Source of the DNA: Dillenia suffruticosa
Lineage: Eukaryota > Streptophyta > Magnoliopsida > Dilleniales > Dilleniaceae
DNA: 64,000 nucleotides
Reading direction: 5' to 3'
Assembly: GCA_033439265.1 (NCBI GenBank)
Contig: JAVTVX010000010.1
Coordinates: 25,905,056-25,969,055 of the forward strand
Each line of letters starts with the position of its first letter. Position 1 is the stretch's first letter. A program made the position numbers and the translations under genes. The notes under the pieces were generated by a model. It was given only the letters and a program-made list of their open reading frames with translations. It searched no databases and was not told the DNA's origin. This document shows positions 59,654 to 64,000 of this stretch, piece by piece.

Positions 59654-61762
59654 GGTTTTTTCTTTTATAGTCTCAATTGGTTATCTGAATTTGAGGGCAT
59701 AAAATGCAGGCTTAGATAAGAATGTTCTTTGGAGGAGACTCAACAAGCCTCTCCCTTTCCAACGACCTTCCTTCTCTCCCCCTCTCTTTGTATATCTGAG
59801 AGCTTGTGGAGAATAAGGATAACTTGTATGGGCTGTTTTGGTTTTGGCTTCTCAGTGCCGACTCTACCTGTCTACCACCAGACAACTGGCCGGACAGGTG
59901 TCATTCTTTATTCTTTAGTTTTTTTTCATTTTGTTAGATTTGGAGATCGGGGTGGGGAGCCAGGTAAAATAATCAAAGAAAGGGCTCAACTCAAACCTTG
60001 AGCATTGTGCTGGTACAGTATTAATAAAAAATAATTTAAAAATAATTAAAAATATAAGTTATTTATATATTTAAGTTCATAATTAATATTTTATTAAAAA
60101 ATCATCCAAAGAAATATTTACAAATCTATCTCAAATATATGATTTGACGTATTTTATCATATATTTTAAGATAAATTCATATTTTCAGGGGATAAATTCA
60201 TATTTGGATGTATTCAGATCAATATAAACTCTAATAAAATGTCACCATGACAAGTTTAATACTAAAATAGTAAATAATTTATATGTGGAATTTAACAATT
60301 TTAAGTATTTTTAGATTTATGTAATAATAACAATAATATTTTTTTGAAATCGACAATAATAATAATATATTAAGTTAATTAAGATTTTAAAAACATTCTA
60401 ACATTCGATACAAATACATTTGTTTGCGTTCTCCATCCTTAACTACCATCGTAATCTTGTTGGGGCCCACATAATCTTGGGAGGGTTGTAAAAAGGCGAG
60501 ATTTTAACTTGGCCAATATGATGTAAGTGTGATTAATGTCTAAGTGCTGCAATCGGGAATCTTACCGTGATATGATATGAATAAAGTTTCTTCTTTTCTG
60601 TACGATAATAATAATAATAATTTAAATCTTAATTTTAAATTTAGAGATAAGTTATTTGAGTAATAAATATCAAGAAAATAAAAAATATATATAATTAAAA
60701 TTTTAAAATAAAAATAAAAAATAACGATAAATTATTTTAATGTATAAAAAACTATTTATTAATATTTTTATAGACGGTAAATAAAAAGCCTCTAGCTGTG
60801 ATAATCCATGAGTGGCCAACAATACATAAGGGAATCAATATTTATTGACATAAGTGAAAATGGTATTTTCGTCCTTTAATCAGGTCGAAAGTTTGACTCT
60901 CATTAGATACGGAGAAAATAATATTGGGATATCTCCCTCTCAAAAGAGACCCGATAATCAGGTCATTTCGAATTAGTCGGGACGAAATCCCGAATATCGA
61001 AATGTCCAAATAAATAAAAAAAAAAAAGCAGTAAATAAAGGAAACCCCCAAACACAATATCTGATAATAGCTTATAAATAACAATCACACATGGTGAATG
61101 CGGAAGAGCTAGCACCCCTGGTGCGTTCACCTGAACCAAATTTGTTTCTTTCCCTTTTGTCTAAGAGATATCCCGGCGACAAGTGAAAGGGGCAATCTTT
61201 CTAACTTCAAGCGAGGAGGGGGAAGGGTAGGGTGTTATTTGTTCATTTCTTAGGGGATCATAAACCAGACACAATGCTTGGGCTGAGGACCAGAAATTCA
61301 TATTTTTTAATAATAATAATAATAATAATAGTCTTCTTTATGATTATTGTTTTAAAAAATTCACATAGTTCGACTTTTAATTTTCACAAATTATTTTTGT
61401 TTCGAACATAAATAATATTCAAAATCTTTATAATAATCATTACCGAACAATGAATAATTTATTTAGTGAGTAAAAATATTAATTTTTTAATCAAGAGAAT
61501 ATTAAAATTTTTAATTAAATATTAAATTTAAATTTTAAAAATAAAAAATATTATATCAGGAGATTTTTGATTCGATAATATTCGACCTTAATTAATTGGA
61601 TTATTAAAAAATATAATAATCATGATCGATAGGCCTGCTAAGCTAGCCCTCCTGACCCAAACATACTCCGAGCCGGAAAAGAGGGCCAGCCCAATCGATT
61701 CATGACCGGAGTTATTTAGGTCTAAAGCCAGCAGAAAAGCAGAGTGAGAGAGAGGGTGAGAA
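59654..61762. other. Divergent intergenic region, NARA5-like to last gene
   Basis: About 2.1 kb between two divergent starts. The first 300 bp are moderately GC-rich and act presumably as the kinase promoter. 60.0-60.8 kb is very AT-rich. A SINE lies at about 60845-61027, an (AAT)n tract at 61310-61330, and the last 80 bp are the purine-rich leader of the next gene. Confidence 0.55.
60845..61027 (+). mobile_element. tRNA-derived SINE, same family as 21223-21407
   Basis: It has a B-box-like AAGTTTGACTCT (60889-60900), the middle TTGGGATATCTCCCTCTCAA, and the 3' module GAATTAGTCGGG...ATCCCGAATATCGA followed by an A-rich tail. The 3' module lines up with the SINE in the PHD gene intron (GGATTAGTCGGG...ACCCGGATACCGA). 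Its exact left end and target duplication are not clear, so this copy is older. Confidence 0.6.
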
Positions 61763-61926
61763 ATGGAGAGCGGGGAGAAAGAAGAGATGAGAGTGGGAGG
61801 GGGAGAAGAAAGAAAGAAAGTGTGTAGGAGATGTAAGATAACCTTCTCTGCTTCTTCAAACAGCTCTTCATCCTGCCGATTTCATCCTTCTTTCTTCGTC
61901 TGTCGTCGCCATGATGACCAGAAGAG
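61763..61926 (+). CDS. First exon of a conserved Cys/His-rich plant protein
   Basis: Begins ATG at 61763 with 54 codons plus two bases to a donor AAGAG/GTTCTC at 61927. Seen: acidic/Gly N-terminus, then KVCRRCK, SSCRFHPSFFVCRRHDDQKR. From memory, plant proteins with this CRFHPSFFVCRRHDDQKR block continue with a second Cys-rich part (FYDCCGAEDP...GC) in the next exon, and I do not find that exon before 64000. So the gene probably runs past the window, with an intron of more than 2 kb. The cysteines and histidines suggest zinc binding; the function is unknown. The purine-rich leader (61743-61762) supports the start. Confidence 0.65.
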
Positions 61927-64000
61927 GTTCTCTCTCTCCCCCCCTCTCTCTCTCTACATATATTTATGATTAGGTATTTGAATTTATGACCATATAATTT
62001 GCGTTAGCTCTTGTTTCCCTTCTTCGATTCCAAGTAGAAATTCTATTGTGATTTGGTAACAGATGCCCAATACGGAGGGCTGGCAGTTGGTTCAATTCTT
62101 AATGAAATTACTAATCTAAAACTACTTGTTAGGTGAGTTAGATTTCATGTGAAGTGAATTTTGTGACATAAATTGGCATCGCAATGCATTCCATGGCTTT
62201 CACCCAATCAACACGTCTTCAATCTGGGAAAAGGGGGCAGGTCCCTGTTCAATCCAACATGGTAGCCCCGTAGATTTGAATATATGAAATCTGGGGAGGA
62301 ATTAGCTTTATTTATTCATTTGTCTCCAGATTGTGTGTGCTTGAGAGTTTAGTCTTGTTCTCTATCAATTGCTGCCCGTCAAAGAAGTATTTATTGTTGA
62401 TGGGAAAAAAAGTGAGGTACTTGATATGCCAAGTCAGGAGGTGATTTTGTGTGTGTTTGTGTGCATTGGGTGGAGTACTTTATATTTTTGTAATGTTATT
62501 ACATTTTCACTTTCAAACTTAAATGTATGTTCAAGCACTAACATTATTAGATTTAGATTCTAATGATACTTCTTAGAAACTTAGTCCTATGAAAAAGTCA
62601 GTCTGTTGGTACAACTATTGTGTTTAGTAGATAGTCAAAGAGAGAACCAGGTATAGTCATCCACAAAAGTGATGAGTGAGGTTTCAGATTTTCAGTTGAG
62701 ATTCCCATAAGAAATTTCATCCAAGTGCAACACTATTTTAATTTTTCGAAATCCATCACGGCATTGCTATAACATACAATGCCCACTAACTTACAATAAT
62801 TGTGGAATCTCATTGCAATAGTTCCAGACAAATAATTTGATTTGCCAATGTCAATGACAACTTCATTACCAAGGGAATCCATTTTATTTATTTATTTAGT
62901 ATTGTGCTAGATTAAGAACTCTATGTGAAAAGATCATCCTAAGACCTGTTTAAGGGTCTGGTTCAATTTTTAAGCTTAATTGGGCTTGGGCTTGGGCTTG
63001 TTTAACTCACATATACAGGAGTTTATTTATAGTTTTAAGTTTTCTGTATAAACGTGATAGTTTTTGCTCATTTATTTTATTCCTTTTGAGTTTAACATCA
63101 AGTGTAGTGCACATTTTCTTAATTTTGAATTTAAAGCAGAAAATTTGAGCCCTCTTATTTGAGTTAGAGTTGTATCAAACTCCTTCAAAATGAAAGACGA
63201 TAGGAAAATGATCATTTAGTCTAACAAAAGGTATGAATCAGTGTTTCCTAATTACACAACCAGAGTGTGGTTTATTTTGTGCATGTAGATGCAGTGATCC
63301 AGTGGTGCTTGGATTTGAAGTTTGAAGAAATTTGGTTCTCTGATGTGACAACAAGAGCTAGAGAGGTTTATATAGTCATCGCAGCAAACTTGTAGTCATG
63401 GTTAATGTTTTTATTTGTTAGCAGATGCTATACCAGGATTAACCGATGTCAATTAAATGCAAAATTAGAAGGGCTTAAGGTCTTAACTTGCACCTGCATA
63501 TTATTGACTTCAAAGGTTGCAATGTTTTACCAAATATGCTTAACATTTTAAAGCCTTTAATGTGTTTTTGAATATTAATCATCGTCTTGTCCATTATATG
63601 TTGTTAGTCCACTGGAGTCAGTGTTCATTTCAATTAGCAAACCTCCATTGTCAATAATATTTATTGCCTCAAACCTTTTTTTATGCCATGGGTATTCTGT
63701 TTGATATTGAATATACAACTAGAACTGCTAAATAAATTCGGTATATATATCCCACAGACACAATATATAGATATGTACGGGTGTGTCAAGAAAATTATTT
63801 TTGTGTTTATCTTACAAATGCTGTTTTTCAAACTACTGTGCCCTGATTCTATAAGTTTCCTATTGACTTCCTTGAGTTTTATCACCTTCATGTCCTTTGG
63901 TACCACACTGAACAATCTAACCATTTGGTCTACCTCTTAAAGGACATCATCATGGCAGCTTTGATACCATTAGAACACATAATTTCAGCTTGGAGGCTGC
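61927..64000 (+). other. Presumed intron, partial, running off the window
   Basis: No exon that continues the upstream frame is found. A stretch at 62063-62132 is bounded by AG and GT and is open in one frame, but joining it to exon 1 meets a stop after 13 codons. The part after 62.6 kb contains a retrotransposon fossil. Confidence 0.4.
62590..62890 (-). mobile_element. Ty1/copia-like retrotransposon fossil
   Basis: On the minus strand the sequence recalls the protease-to-integrase part of plant copia polyproteins (a block like TFVDDYTWFSL). It is broken and short. Further right, at about 63948-63966, the minus strand has a primer-binding-site-like TGGTATCAAAGC, which may mark the left part of the same decayed element. 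An old insertion in the presumed intron. Confidence 0.45.

Noticed and set aside
62063-62132. Exon-like stretch flanked by AG and GT, open as AQYGGLAVGSILNEI
   Set aside because: Joining it to the exon ending at 61926 puts it in a different frame with an early stop, and the peptide matches no family I know.

Overview
This is a nuclear segment of a flowering-plant genome, most likely a eudicot. The evidence is spliced genes with short exons and AT-rich GT-AG introns, very AT-rich intergenic DNA (about 70% or more by eye), many GA/CT microsatellites, tRNA-derived SINEs, a LINE fragment, and protein families found only in plants. I cannot name the species. All protein identifications rest on recalled family sequences, not on a search. 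The exon models were built by hand from splice signals, and every complete model closes in frame.

Layout: 1-7.6 kb is AT-rich DNA without a convincing gene. 7.9-23.8 kb (+) holds a large 11-exon gene for an AIPP2/PAIPP2-type PHD-finger protein (1745 aa in this model). 26.8-30.4 kb (+) holds a small plastid membrane protein with a YtxH-like glycine-rich segment (160 aa). 31.6-34.2 kb (-) holds a zinc alcohol dehydrogenase-like enzyme (372 aa), with a relic of a second copy just upstream. 36.6-42.8 kb (+) holds a short J-domain protein (124 aa) whose first intron carries a LINE fragment. 44.6-45.2 kb (-) holds an intronless gamma-glutamylcyclotransferase/AIG2-like gene (176 aa). 47.4-52.0 kb (-) holds a three-finger CCCH zinc-finger protein (350 aa). 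53.9-59.7 kb (-) holds a plastid pfkB-type kinase matching NARA5 (483 aa). From 61.8 kb (+) only the first exon of a conserved Cys/His-rich plant protein can be seen.

How the genes relate: they are independent plant genes, not an operon. The order PHD protein, small plastid protein, J-protein and cyclotransferase recalls two duplicated Arabidopsis neighbourhoods (At3g02890-At3g02910 and At5g16650-At5g16680), so this looks like an ancestral block with the alcohol dehydrogenase placed inside it. The PHD protein belongs to the chromatin-reading complex that connects H3K27me3 with RNA polymerase II CTD dephosphorylation. The plastid protein and the NARA5-like kinase act in chloroplasts.

I found no new biological system. 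The most unusual items are a GC-AG intron and a start-overlapping uORF in the PHD gene, two in-frame tandem duplications in its coding region, a tRNA-only mini-SINE with a 14-bp target-site duplication, a 16-bp insert flanked by 15-bp direct repeats, and a relic alcohol dehydrogenase 3' end.
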